From Novosphingobium pentaromativorans US6-1 (GTDB taxonomy: Bacteria; Pseudomonadota; Alphaproteobacteria; Sphingomonadales; Sphingomonadaceae): DNA of 64,000 nucleotides. The DNA lies in contig NZ_CP009291.1 of NCBI RefSeq assembly GCF_000767465.1, forward strand, positions 2,894,501 to 2,958,500, written 5' to 3'. A program made the position numbers and the translations under genes. The notes beneath the pieces are model-generated. The model worked only from the letters and a program-made list of their open reading frames with translations. It made no database searches and was not told the DNA's origin. Of this stretch, positions 15,429 through 24,835 are shown in pieces (the stretch's first letter is position 1; each line of letters opens with the position of its first letter).

Positions 15429-17606
15429 ATGAAGAATGATTTTGAGGTCACTCGCACCAGTGTTTCCGCGGCGCTCCGGCAGCGCGGCAGCCTGACCGTC
15501 CTCGCCGCCGCGCTTTGCGCCATCGCCAGCCCGGCCGCCGCGCAGGACTCCAAGGAAATCGTCGTCACCGCACAGCGGGTCAACGCCACCCACGTCGAGA
15601 ACGGCGGTTCGGCGGGTGTGCTGGGCAACAAGGCCGCCGAAGACCTGCCTTTCAACTTGCGCAGCTACGACGAGACACTGATCCTCAACCAGCAGCCACG
15701 TTCGCTGGGCGAAGTGCTCGAGAACGATCCGACCATCCGCACTAGCTACGGTTACGGCAACGCGTCCGAGAACTTCATCATACGTGGTTTCCCGCTCTTT
15801 GGCGACGACGTAGGCCTCAATGGCCTCTACGGCATCGCCCCCCGACAGCTGATCGCGCCCGAACTGTTCCAGAGCGTGCAGGTACTCAACGGCGCGAGCG
15901 CCTTCGTAAATGGCGCGGCGCCCGGCGGATCGGGTCTGGGCGGCAGCGTCAACCTCGTTCTCAAACGTGCCGGTGCCCAACCGCTGACGCGCGTGACCGG
16001 GGGTTATACCTCTGATTCTCATTTCGGCGGCAGTTTCGACGTTGCTCGTCGCTATGGAGATTTTGGCGTTCGCATCAACGGCAACTACCAAGACGGTGAA
16101 GTTAGCATAGACCGCGAAGATCGCATGACCCAGGTGCTTGGCGCCGGGTTCGATTGGTCGCACGGGCCGTTGCGTATCTCACTCGATCTCGCTTACCAGA
16201 AGGTCGGCGTCGATGGGCTGCGACCGAAAGTTAACCTCTATACCACCGATGTGCCGAAAGTGCCCAAGGCCTCCGCCAATTATGCGCAGGACTACAATTA
16301 CACCCGGCTGCGCGACCTCTTTGGGGTGTTTAACGCCGAATATGATTTCGCGCCCAATGCTACGCTGTGGGCCAAGGCGGGCGCTCGCGACGGCAGGGAA
16401 CGCGGCAACTATGGCACGGTCAACGTGACTGATGCCGCGACCGGCGACGGCTACACTACTTCGGCCTCGACCCCGCTCGACCAGAACAACGAGGCTGTCG
16501 AAGTCGGTGCGCGGGTCAAGTTGGGCACTGAAGTGACCAACGAGATCTCGCTGGGCGCCAATGCCAACTGGCAGGAATTCCGCACCGCCTACGACTTCTT
16601 CTGGGGTGCAGACTTTGCGGGCAAGCCTACCAACATCTATGAAACCCCGCAGTCGACGGTGGCGTCCTCCTCCTTCGCTGGCGGCGACCTCGACAATCCG
16701 TTCCCGATCACCCGCAACAGGCTCTGGAGCGTTTTCGCGGCGGACACCGTAGGCTTCTGGGACGGCCGGGTGATGGTGACCGGCGGTCTACGGCTCCAGT
16801 CGATCGACGTGAAAAGCTACGCCTATAACGACGCCTTTGACGGCAGCTATTCGGCGGGCAACCTGACTAGCCGTTACCGGAAGGACGAAATCACTCCGGT
16901 GGTGGGCCTCGTCGTCAAGCCGATTGAGTCGATCTCGCTTTACGCCAACCGCATCGAGGCGCTGCAGCAGGGCCCGACCGCGGGGGCCGATGCGCTCAAC
17001 GTGGGCGAAGTTTTCGCGCCTTACGTTTCGACCCAGTACGAGTTTGGCGGCAAGGTTCAGTTCGGGCCGATGTTCGTGGGTCTTTCGTTCTACCAGATCA
17101 AGAAGCCTAACGCCTTCACCGATCCCGACACGCGAATCTTTGGCCTTAACGGCGAACAGCGAAACCGAGGCGTGGAGTTCACGCTCAACGGTGAGATCGT
17201 GCACGGGCTTCGCCTGATTTCGGGCTTCGCTGTCACCGATGCTAAGCTCAACAAGACCGGCGATGCCACCGAAGGCAATGACGCCAAAGGCGTGCCCGAT
17301 TGGACCGCGAACGCCAACCTCGAGTGGGACACCCCGCTCGATGGCTTCACGCTCACCGGCCGGGTGACTTATACCGGTAAGCAGTGGGTTGATAACGCCA
17401 ACACCATGCGTTTGTCCGACTGGGCAGTGTTCAACCTTGGTGCGCGCTACGTGATGGCGGCGGGTGAAGTGCCGGTGACCATGCGCGTCGGCGTCGATAA
17501 CGTTGCCGACAAGCGGTACTGGGCCTCAGCTTACGACAGCTTCGGCACTGCCCTGCTGCAAGGCGCGCCTCGGACCTACAAGGCTTCCATCTCGGCTGAC
17601 TTCTGA
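15429..17606 (+). CDS. TonB-dependent siderophore-type receptor
   Basis: The 725-residue outer-membrane receptor has a signal peptide ending ASPAAAQ, then KEIVVTAQRV at the TonB-box/plug boundary. The plug domain contains DPTIRTSYGYGNASENFIIRG-type sequence and GAAPGGSGLGGSVNLV. A long 22-strand barrel follows and ends in Phe (YKASISADF). The plug pattern is that of the ferric-siderophore group (TIGR01783-like). The start at 15429 follows GGGGGTTAAC. Parts of this gene (for example 16000-16350) are less GC-rich than the neighbours, which hints at later acquisition. An alpha/beta-hydrolase gene follows 117 bp downstream and might process the imported ligand. Iron is the likely but unproven cargo; no Fur box was recognised. 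Confidence 0.85.
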   Translation: MKNDFEVTRTSVSAALRQRGSLTVLAAALCAIASPAAAQDSKEIVVTAQRVNATHVENGGSAGVLGNKAAEDLPFNLRSYDETLILNQQPRSLGEVLENDPTIRTSYGYGNASENFIIRGFPLFGDDVGLNGLYGIAPRQLIAPELFQSVQVLNGASAFVNGAAPGGSGLGGSVNLVLKRAGAQPLTRVTGGYTSDSHFGGSFDVARRYGDFGVRINGNYQDGEVSIDREDRMTQVLGAGFDWSHGPLRISLDLAYQKVGVDGLRPKVNLYTTDVPKVPKASANYAQDYNYTRLRDLFGVFNAEYDFAPNATLWAKAGARDGRERGNYGTVNVTDAATGDGYTTSASTPLDQNNEAVEVGARVKLGTEVTNEISLGANANWQEFRTAYDFFWGADFAGKPTNIYETPQSTVASSSFAGGDLDNPFPITRNRLWSVFAADTVGFWDGRVMVTGGLRLQSIDVKSYAYNDAFDGSYSAGNLTSRYRKDEITPVVGLVVKPIESISLYANRIEALQQGPTAGADALNVGEVFAPYVSTQYEFGGKVQFGPMFVGLSFYQIKKPNAFTDPDTRIFGLNGEQRNRGVEFTLNGEIVHGLRLISGFAVTDAKLNKTGDATEGNDAKGVPDWTANANLEWDTPLDGFTLTGRVTYTGKQWVDNANTMRLSDWAVFNLGARYVMAAGEVPVTMRVGVDNVADKRYWASAYDSFGTALLQGAPRTYKASISADF

Positions 17607-17723
17607 AGAAGCCAGCCTAGACTGCGGCCCGGCGCCTTTCCTCTCCCTCCCGCCGGGCCGCAGATCCTTTCCGATATGAGGGGACCAGCGCCGGACTTTC
17701 CGGCCATGCCCCAAGAGAAGGTC

Positions 17724-18677
17724 ATGTTCGAAAACGACGACGTCGATCCGCAGATCCGGGACTTCCTGAACCGCATGTTCGCGTCCTCGGCCGCGCTCGG
17801 TTCGCGGCCCGGGCTGTCCGCGCCGGAACGGCGTGCGATTGCCGAGCGTCAGCGCGAGCCATGGGTGCGGGGCGGCCCTGCGATGCATGCCAGCGAAGAG
17901 CTGCGCGTCGGGCAGTCCCAGGTGCGCGTCCGGATCCACCGGCCGGTGGCGGACGCGGACCTGCCGGTGCTCGTCTATCTCCACGGCGGCGGCTGGACCC
18001 TGTTCAGCATCGACACGCATGACCGCCTGATGCGTGAGTATGCGGCGCGCTCGGGCTGCGCTGTTCTCGGCATCGACTATGCACTGGCGCCCGAGCACCG
18101 CTTTCCGCGCGCGCTGGACGACATTGCGCAAGTGCTCGACTGGCTGGCCGCGAAAGGCGCCGACCACGGGCTCGATCCGGCGCGATATGCTCTCGGCGGC
18201 GACAGCGCCGGCGCGAACCTCTCGGTTGCCGCGGCCATCGACCGGCGCGATGCTGGGGCCGCCATGCCCTGCGGACTGCTCCTGAATTACGGGGCCTTCG
18301 ACGGCGAATGGCGCGCCAGCTACGAGCGCTACGGCGACGGCGACCGCTATATGCTGACCGGGCCCGAGATGGACGAGTTCTGGGAAAGCTACCTCGGCGC
18401 CGATGCCCTTTCACCGGAGAGGATGGATCCGCGCGCCCGGGTCTTCCACGCCGAATTGCATGGCCTGCCGCCGAGCTGGCTGTGCGTCGCGCGCTGCGAC
18501 ATCCTTCTGGACGAGAATGTGCTGATGGCCGAACGCCTGACCGCGGCGGGCGTCGAGGCGCACCTGAAGATCTACGATGGCGCCACGCACAGCTTCCTGG
18601 AAGCTGTGGCGATTTCCTCGATTGCCGACAGGGCCATTGCCGAAGCATCCGAGTGGCTTGCCGCAGTGCTGGATTAA
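17724..18677 (+). CDS. Alpha/beta hydrolase, HSL-family esterase
   Basis: The ~317-residue enzyme shows the hormone-sensitive-lipase signature: HGGGW oxyanion motif, nucleophile Ser in GGDSAGANL, catalytic Asp in ARCDILLDEN and His in DGATHSFLE. There is no signal peptide, so it is cytoplasmic. Family members hydrolyse short acyl esters. The start is uncertain: ATG codons occur at 17676, 17706 and 17724. I prefer 17724 because GAGAAGG lies just upstream, and the two longer forms add only a poorly conserved leader. It follows the TonB receptor gene on the same strand, so it could cleave an imported ester-type siderophore, but that link is inference. Confidence 0.83.
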   Translation: MFENDDVDPQIRDFLNRMFASSAALGSRPGLSAPERRAIAERQREPWVRGGPAMHASEELRVGQSQVRVRIHRPVADADLPVLVYLHGGGWTLFSIDTHDRLMREYAARSGCAVLGIDYALAPEHRFPRALDDIAQVLDWLAAKGADHGLDPARYALGGDSAGANLSVAAAIDRRDAGAAMPCGLLLNYGAFDGEWRASYERYGDGDRYMLTGPEMDEFWESYLGADALSPERMDPRARVFHAELHGLPPSWLCVARCDILLDENVLMAERLTAAGVEAHLKIYDGATHSFLEAVAISSIADRAIAEASEWLAAVLD

Positions 18678-18738
18678 AATCCTGCGAACTGGCTGCAAGG
18701 CCATGGCGTACGGGCGCTATCCCGTATAAGGCGGCGCC

Positions 18739-20373
18739 ATGCTTCGCCTATCCGACCTGGCACTCCCACTCGATCACAGTTCCGCCGAGCTCGAGCAGGC
18801 CGTCATCGCCCGCCTGGGCATCGATCCTGCCGATCTTGAGCGGATGACCATCGTGCGCCGCGGCAACGACGCCCGGCGCAAGGCCGCGATCAAGCTGGTC
18901 TATTCGCTCGACATCGTGCTGCGCAACGAGGCCGAGGTGCTGGCGCGCTTCGCCGACGACCAGCACGTGCGGCAGACGCCGGACACGTCCTACAAGTTCG
19001 TGACCCATGCGCCCGCGAACTATGACGGTCCGCGCCCGGTCGTGATCGGGGCGGGGCCCTGCGGCCTGCTGGCCGGGCTGGTTCTGGCGCAGATGGGCTT
19101 CCGGCCGATCATCGTCGAACGCGGCAAGGCCGTGCGCGAGAGGACCAAGGATACCTGGGGGCTGTGGCGCCGCTCGGTCCTCAACCCGGAAAGCAACGTG
19201 CAGTTCGGCGAAGGCGGTGCCGGTACCTTCTCTGACGGCAAGCTCTACAGCCGCATCAAGGACCAGCGCCATCTGGGCCGCAAGGTCCTGTCCGAATTCG
19301 TCAAGGCGGGGGCGCCCGACGACATCCTCACCGAGGCGCATCCCCACATCGGCACCTTCCGCCTGGTGACGATGGTCATGTCGATGCGCGAGACGATCGA
19401 AAAGCTGGGCGGCGAGTACCGCTTCCAGACCCGGGTCGAGGACTTCGAGATCGAAGAGGGCGCCGACGGTGAACGCCGCCTCGTCGGCCTGCATCTGTCC
19501 GATGGCGAATATCTGCCCGCACGCCACGTGATCATGGCCGTCGGTCACTCTGCGCGCGATACCTTCTACAAGCTGCACGAGCGCGGCGTGCATATCGAGG
19601 CGAAGCCCTTTGCCATCGGTGTGCGCATCGAACATCCGCAAAGCTGGATCGATACCGCCCGCTACGGGCCGAGCGCGGGCAACAAGATTCTGGGCGCGGC
19701 GGCCTATTCGCTTTCGCACAAGTGCTCGAACGGGCGCGTGGTCTATTCGTTCTGCATGTGCCCGGGCGGTCGCGTCGTTGCCGCCACGTCCGAGGAGGGC
19801 CGTGTCGTCACCAACGGCATGAGCCAGTACTCGCGCGCCGAATTCAACGCCAATTCGGGTATCGTCGTCGATATCGATCCGGAGCGCGACTATCCCGGCG
19901 ATCCGCTGGCGGGCATCGCCTTCCAGCGCAAGTTCGAGGAACTGGCCTACAAGGCGGGCGGCTCCAACTACAAGGCGCCGGGCCAGAAGCTCGGCGATTT
20001 CCTTGCCGGACGGCCTTCCACCGAGTTCGGCGTCGTCACGCCCAGCTATCAGCCCGGCGTGCACCTGACCGACCTCAGCGAGTGTCTGCCCGACTATGTG
20101 ATCGAATCCATTCGCGAGGCGCTGCCCGTGTTCGGACGACAGGTGCCGGGATACGATCATCCCGACGTGGTGATGACCGGTGTCGAAACGCGCACCTCCT
20201 CGCCGGTGCGGATTACCCGAGGTCGCGACTACCAGAGCCTCAACACCCGCGGTCTCTACCCGGCGGGTGAGGGTGCAGGCTATGCGGGCGGCATCCTCAG
20301 CGCCGCGGTCGACGGCATTCGCGTGGCCGAGGCGCTGGCTCTCGAACTGGTGTCCGAGCCGGTTCCGGCGTGA
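18739..20373 (+). CDS. FAD-dependent dehydrogenase-like flavoprotein
   Basis: The 544-residue protein matches a widespread family of uncharacterised FAD-dependent proteins. It has an N-terminal alpha/beta domain (1-90), a dinucleotide fold (VVIGAGPCGLLAGLVLAQMG, about 95-115), the family-typical NVQFGEGGAGTFSDGKLYSR segment, CSNGRVVYSFCMCPGG, and a C-terminal FAD-closing GLYPAGEGAGYAGGI. The reaction is unknown; relatives occur in many bacteria and plants. It overlaps the next flavoprotein gene by 4 bp (GTGA), so the two are translationally coupled. Confidence 0.8.
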   Translation: MLRLSDLALPLDHSSAELEQAVIARLGIDPADLERMTIVRRGNDARRKAAIKLVYSLDIVLRNEAEVLARFADDQHVRQTPDTSYKFVTHAPANYDGPRPVVIGAGPCGLLAGLVLAQMGFRPIIVERGKAVRERTKDTWGLWRRSVLNPESNVQFGEGGAGTFSDGKLYSRIKDQRHLGRKVLSEFVKAGAPDDILTEAHPHIGTFRLVTMVMSMRETIEKLGGEYRFQTRVEDFEIEEGADGERRLVGLHLSDGEYLPARHVIMAVGHSARDTFYKLHERGVHIEAKPFAIGVRIEHPQSWIDTARYGPSAGNKILGAAAYSLSHKCSNGRVVYSFCMCPGGRVVAATSEEGRVVTNGMSQYSRAEFNANSGIVVDIDPERDYPGDPLAGIAFQRKFEELAYKAGGSNYKAPGQKLGDFLAGRPSTEFGVVTPSYQPGVHLTDLSECLPDYVIESIREALPVFGRQVPGYDHPDVVMTGVETRTSSPVRITRGRDYQSLNTRGLYPAGEGAGYAGGILSAAVDGIRVAEALALELVSEPVPA

Positions 20374-21560
20374 CCGCAAGCTACGATGCGATCGTGCTCG
20401 GCGCAGGTGCGGCCGGGCTGTTCTGTGCTGCCACGGCGGGTCAGCGCGGTCGGCGCGTGCTGCTGCTCGACCATGCCGCGCAAGTGGGCAAGAAGATCCT
20501 GATTTCCGGCGGCGGGCGCTGCAACTTCACCAATATCCATACCGGCCCTGACCGCTATCTTTCGCAGAACCCGCATTTCGCGAAGTCGGCGCTCAGCCGC
20601 TACACCGCGCAGGATTTCCTGGCGCTGGTCGAAAGCCATGGCATCGCCTGGCATGAAAAGACGCTGGGCCAGCTCTTCTGCGACCAGAGCGCCAGGCAGA
20701 TCGTCGCGATGCTGCTGGAGGAATGCGCCAAGGGCGGCGTCGAGGTACACTGCGGCGATGCCGTCGGCGGCGTCGACCATGCCGACGGCGCCTACCGCGT
20801 GCGCTACGGCGATAGCGAGGCGAGCGCGCCTGCGCTGGTGATCGCTACCGGCGGTCCCTCGATCCCGAAGATGGGCGCAAGCGGCTTCGCCTACGACCTG
20901 GCCCGCCAGTTCGGCCTGAAGGTCGTGCAGCCGCGTCCGGCGCTGGTGCCCTTGACCCTGCCGGGCGATGACACGCTGTTTCGCGAGCTTTCGGGCGTGT
21001 CCACCGAAGTGATCGCCCGTGTCGAGGGTAAGGGGAAGGGCGCTCCGGCCTTTCGCGAGGCGGCGCTGTTCACCCACCGCGGCCTTTCCGGCCCGGCGAT
21101 CCTGCAGATCTCCAGCTACTGGCAGCGCGGCGATACCGTGACCACGCAGTTCGTGCCGGACCGCGCGGAGGGGTGGCTGAAGCAGGCGAAGCGCGATCGT
21201 CCGAAGGCGACATTGCGCAAGTTGCTCTCCGAAGACCTGCCCGATCGCTTGTCCCAGGCGCTGTGCGACAGGCTCGGCCTTGCCGGCGATCTGGGCAACC
21301 TCTCCGACAAGGCGCTCGGCGCGGCCGAAGCGAAGCTGGCGCGCTGGCCCTTCGTGCCCGACGGCAGCGAGGGCTTCGCCAAGGCGGAAGTGACGGCCGG
21401 CGGCATCGACACGCGCGGTATCTCGTCCAAGACCATGGAAGCGCTCAAGGTGCCCGGCCTCTACGTCATCGGCGAGGCTGCCGATGTCACGGGGTGGCTG
21501 GGCGGCTACAACTTCCAGTGGGCCTGGGCGAGCGCGAGGGCGGCCGGGCTGGCGATCTAG
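20370..21560 (+). CDS. HI0933/BaiN-family NAD(P)/FAD-dependent oxidoreductase
   Basis: The 396-residue flavoprotein has an N-terminal FAD fold (AIVLGAGAAGLFCA) and the family hallmark KKILISGGGRCNFTN. It also has the VIATGGPSIPKMGASG segment, TAGGIDTRGISSKTME and the closing GEAADVTGWLGGYNFQWAWAS. The HI0933 family includes BaiN, reported in bile-acid dehydroxylation, but most members have no assigned reaction. The GTG start overlaps the stop of the preceding flavoprotein gene (GTGA), indicating a two-gene operon of FAD enzymes. Cytoplasmic; no signal peptide. Confidence 0.85.
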   Translation: MTASYDAIVLGAGAAGLFCAATAGQRGRRVLLLDHAAQVGKKILISGGGRCNFTNIHTGPDRYLSQNPHFAKSALSRYTAQDFLALVESHGIAWHEKTLGQLFCDQSARQIVAMLLEECAKGGVEVHCGDAVGGVDHADGAYRVRYGDSEASAPALVIATGGPSIPKMGASGFAYDLARQFGLKVVQPRPALVPLTLPGDDTLFRELSGVSTEVIARVEGKGKGAPAFREAALFTHRGLSGPAILQISSYWQRGDTVTTQFVPDRAEGWLKQAKRDRPKATLRKLLSEDLPDRLSQALCDRLGLAGDLGNLSDKALGAAEAKLARWPFVPDGSEGFAKAEVTAGGIDTRGISSKTMEALKVPGLYVIGEAADVTGWLGGYNFQWAWASARAAGLAI

Positions 21561-21608
21561 TTCCGGCGGGCTAGGCGTTTGTTGCCAGCCTGACTTATGC
21601 CTTCAGGT

Positions 21609-22796
21609 TCATTTGTCCAGCAACCTGGTCTGGATACTTTCGCGCGAGAACAGCCGTTCGACACGTTCGTCGTCTACGCTCAGGCCGGAGGTGAACTGGC
21701 CGTCGCCAAAGAGGGCGGCGAGCTGTTCGATGCTCTTGAGGCCCGAAAGGTCGGAGCCATTCCAGGTCAGACCATGGCGCAGGGCCGCGCGCCCCATAAG
21801 ATCGCGGTGCATGGAGACAATTGCCGAGCGGGCAACGCATTCCTGCACGGTCACGGACTGGAAAATCCAGCCATCGCTCGTGCGAACGACATAGTCGATG
21901 TTCACTGCGTGGCTCGGGTTGTCCTCCTCCCCGTATTCCAGGTCCTTGATGGCCAGATACTGGCCTTCGGCTTCATTGAACGGGAACAGGCTGATGACAG
22001 CGCGCCTGCTGTCCTTGGTCGAAATCTCGAATTGGCCGGTGTCGAGAAGGCGAATGGTCGTCGGGAGGAGTCCGTCCTCATGATAGGGGTTGGCCTGAAG
22101 GTAGCGGCCGGCCAGCCCCTCGGGCTTTGCCAGTTCGCCCAGCGTTCCCAAGGTGCCGGGCTGCAGAGCCACTCCGACCAGCGCCGGTTGCATCGATTCC
22201 GGATCGAGCCGCAGTTCCTCGCCCGGCTCTCCGCGCGCGCGCGGCGCCAGCATTATTGTGCTGCGTTGCATGCTCAGGGCACCGAGAAAGTCCGGATCGC
22301 GAAACATTGCCAGCACGGCATCGGCCGTAAGCGGGCTTTCGATCGTGGTGCCATCGCCAACATGCAGGCTTAGTCCGTGACGCGCGGCAATGCTGCGTGC
22401 GTAAGCCACGTTCTGTTCTGCGAACGGCGACTCGCGGGACAGTTCGATCGTGCTCATGCCCCATGCGCCCGACTTCAGCCGTTCAAGCACTGCGTACTGA
22501 ACCGTTTCCTCGTTCGTGTTCATCACGAAGAGGAAGGAGTCGGGCCCGGCAAGGGGGATCACCTGGTTGTGCGTCGTCTCCGCGCCCTTGCGGTCGGTGA
22601 CCCAGATGACGCCGCCGTTCTTGTCCCGGCGGAACAGGTTGTAGGCGATGGATTTGGGCGCATTTTCGATATTCAGGCGCAGGCCGAGCAGGTCAGCCGG
22701 CTGAACCAGCGCCGAGCGCACGAAATGCGGATTTTCGCTCTGGAAGCATGCGGCCAACAGTAGCGGCAGCATCGCGATGCAAAGACGCCTGATCAT
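21609..22796 (-). CDS. Uncharacterised lipoprotein
   Basis: The 395-residue protein begins with a lipoprotein signal (MIRRLCIAMLPLLLAACFQS), the Cys falling in an LLAAC lipobox. I chose ATG at 22796, which follows GGGGGGCTGTC; a longer frame would bury the lipobox. I do not recognise the mature part. It is mixed alpha/beta, includes VIWVTDRKG and FLFVMNTNEE stretches, and has no obvious catalytic motif. It is convergent with the HI0933-type flavoprotein gene. A role in the cell envelope is all that can be inferred. Confidence 0.7.
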   Translation of the reverse strand: MIRRLCIAMLPLLLAACFQSENPHFVRSALVQPADLLGLRLNIENAPKSIAYNLFRRDKNGGVIWVTDRKGAETTHNQVIPLAGPDSFLFVMNTNEETVQYAVLERLKSGAWGMSTIELSRESPFAEQNVAYARSIAARHGLSLHVGDGTTIESPLTADAVLAMFRDPDFLGALSMQRSTIMLAPRARGEPGEELRLDPESMQPALVGVALQPGTLGTLGELAKPEGLAGRYLQANPYHEDGLLPTTIRLLDTGQFEISTKDSRRAVISLFPFNEAEGQYLAIKDLEYGEEDNPSHAVNIDYVVRTSDGWIFQSVTVQECVARSAIVSMHRDLMGRAALRHGLTWNGSDLSGLKSIEQLAALFGDGQFTSGLSVDDERVERLFSRESIQTRLLDK

Positions 22797-22923
22797 GACA
22801 GCCCCCCGGCAGGTTTGATCGGCTAGACTCCTAACGCAGATTGGAAGGCTCTGCACGTCGTCTGTGCGACGCGCTGCAGTATTCGGACTGTGCGAGTTCG
22901 AGGACGGCCGTTAGGTGGTTCTT

Positions 22924-23598
22924 TCAATTGCGGTATAGGCTGGGATATTCCTTGCGGAACGCGGCCAGCTTCGGCTTGTCCCAGCGTGCGATGTAGGGGT
23001 GCTGCGGGTTCTTGCGCATGAAGTCCTGATGATAGGCTTCGGCAGGATAGAAGGCCCCGCTCTCCAGCTTCGTGGCGATCGGTTTGGGAAAGCTCTTCGC
23101 CTTGGTCAGCTTGGCGATATAGGCCTGCGCCGTGGCGCGCTGGAGGACGTTCTGAGGAAAGATCGCCGAGCGGTAGCTGGGGCCGACGTCGGGGTATTGC
23201 CGGTTCACCTGAGTCGGGTCATGCGCGACCGAGAAGTAGATCTGGAGCAGGGTGCCGTAGCTGACCTTGGCCGGGTCATAGACGATCCGCACGGCCTCGG
23301 CATGTCCGGTCTTCTCGGAAGACACGTCGCCATAGTTGGCTGTGCTCTTCTTGCCGCCGGCATAACCCGAGGTGACTGACTTTACTCCGCGCACATGCTC
23401 GTAGAGGCCTTCGATGCCCCAGAAGCAGCCGCCTGCCAGAACGGCCACCTGATCGCCGGACGGCACGGACTTTTCGGCCGGGGGAGGCGGGATGCGGCTG
23501 GCCGCGCTGCTCGTTTCGGCAGGCAGCAGGGTGCCGGCAGCCAGGGCGAGGGCGCCTGCGCCTGCCAGCAGGATAACGGGGACGGGGCGAATGGCCAT
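22924..23598 (-). CDS. msrA: Peptide-methionine (S)-S-oxide reductase, exported form
   Basis: The 224-residue protein carries the MsrA active-site signature GGCFWGIEGLYEHVRGV, SGYAGGKKSTANYGDV, the TGHAEAVRIVYDP segment and PAEAYHQDF near the C-terminus. MsrA reduces methionine-S-sulfoxide in damaged proteins. An N-terminal hydrophobic stretch (VILLAGAGALALAAG) followed by a Pro-rich linker indicates export to, or anchoring in, the periplasm, unlike the usual cytosolic enzyme. No MsrB gene is adjacent. The ATG at 23598 follows GGGAGAAGC. Confidence 0.92.
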   Translation of the reverse strand: MAIRPVPVILLAGAGALALAAGTLLPAETSSAASRIPPPPAEKSVPSGDQVAVLAGGCFWGIEGLYEHVRGVKSVTSGYAGGKKSTANYGDVSSEKTGHAEAVRIVYDPAKVSYGTLLQIYFSVAHDPTQVNRQYPDVGPSYRSAIFPQNVLQRATAQAYIAKLTKAKSFPKPIATKLESGAFYPAEAYHQDFMRKNPQHPYIARWDKPKLAAFRKEYPSLYRN

Positions 23599-23701
23599 GG
23601 TTGCTTCTCCCGGTGTCTGGGCGCTGGACGACAGTCCGTCCCATATCTAGGGCATGCAACCTGAACCTGCGCTAAAGCAGTGCCTTGTCGGCTGAAAAAG
23701 G

Positions 23702-24748
23702 TCAGGCGGCGCTTCTGGTCGTTCCGCGCACGATCAATTGCGGGGCATTCACGAAATGATCGGTATCCTCCCCGGCGATGCGCGCCTTGAGCTTTTCGAC
23801 CAGCATCCTTGCGCCCAGACTGATTTCCTGCCGGATCGTCGTGAGCGGCGGCATGGTTTGCGAGGCAAGCGGCAGGTCGTCGAAGCTGACGATCTGCACG
23901 TCGTTGGGTACTGTGCGTCCATGCTGGTGCAGGACGCGCAATGCAGACATCGCGATCAGGTCCGAGGCTGCGAAAAGGCCGTCAGCCTGGCATTCCGGCA
24001 GCGCCTTTTCGATCTGGGGGCCCATGGTGGCGACTGCGAGGTCGATCGGCAGGTGGACGAGCGGGATGCCCGCTGCATCGGCAACGGCCTTGGCCGCCTG
24101 GTAACGGGTCGCGATCTCGATGCCGGTCGTGGTGCCGAGGAAGGCAAGGCTGCGCGCGCCGCAAGCAATCAGGTGCTCTGCCGCCATGCGGCCGCCAAGG
24201 GCATTGTCGGTTCCGACCACGCAGTGCCTCTGTCCCGGGGTGTGATGTCCCCACACGGTCAGCGGATGGTAATGCTCGGCTACGCTTTCGATGATGTCGA
24301 ACTGGTCCGACTGGCCGATGACGATGACGCCGTCGACCATCCCCGAACCGCTTAACTGATCCAGCCAGTCGGTCGTATCGTCGGGGATCACGCGGCGCAG
24401 CATGACGTCGTAGCCGCTTTCCGTCAGTTCGTCGGCGATCTGACCCAGCAGCGTGAGGAAGAACGGGTCGGAGATATGCTGCTGCTTTTCATGGCCGAGG
24501 GGAACGACCACGCCGATCAGGCCCGTCTTTTGAGAGCGCAGCTTGCTTGCCATCTGGTTGGGGCGAAAGCCGTGCTCGCGCGCCAGCGTCTGGATACGAT
24601 CGCGTGTTTCGGCATTGACCAGCGACTTGCCTGCCAGCGCGCGTGACACAGTGCCGGCCGAAACGCCCGCAATACGAGCAAGATCGGCAAGGGTGCGGAC
24701 TTTCTGTTGGCCCCCGGTCTTTTCGGGGTAATTTTTGTTACTTGTCAT
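23702..24748 (-). CDS. LacI-family transcriptional regulator
   Basis: The 348-residue protein has a LacI helix-turn-helix (TLADLARIAGVSAGTVSRALAG, about 18-40) with the hinge region, then a periplasmic-binding-protein-like effector domain (IGVVVPLG to IVRGTTRSA). Proteins of this type bind a sugar and control transport and catabolic genes. It lies 87 bp downstream of the MFS sugar transporter gene on the same strand and probably regulates it. The gap between them contains GTCATCAAGGTGAC (24806-24819), a palindrome that could be an operator. The effector sugar is not deducible. Confidence 0.9.
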   Translation of the reverse strand: MTSNKNYPEKTGGQQKVRTLADLARIAGVSAGTVSRALAGKSLVNAETRDRIQTLAREHGFRPNQMASKLRSQKTGLIGVVVPLGHEKQQHISDPFFLTLLGQIADELTESGYDVMLRRVIPDDTTDWLDQLSGSGMVDGVIVIGQSDQFDIIESVAEHYHPLTVWGHHTPGQRHCVVGTDNALGGRMAAEHLIACGARSLAFLGTTTGIEIATRYQAAKAVADAAGIPLVHLPIDLAVATMGPQIEKALPECQADGLFAASDLIAMSALRVLHQHGRTVPNDVQIVSFDDLPLASQTMPPLTTIRQEISLGARMLVEKLKARIAGEDTDHFVNAPQLIVRGTTRSAA

Positions 24749-24835
24749 AAGTCCCCATGATGGGCGCGGCTCTTACCACCATGGGATCGGGGCCGGAAGT
24801 TCATTGTCATCAAGGTGACTACTTGTTCACAATCC

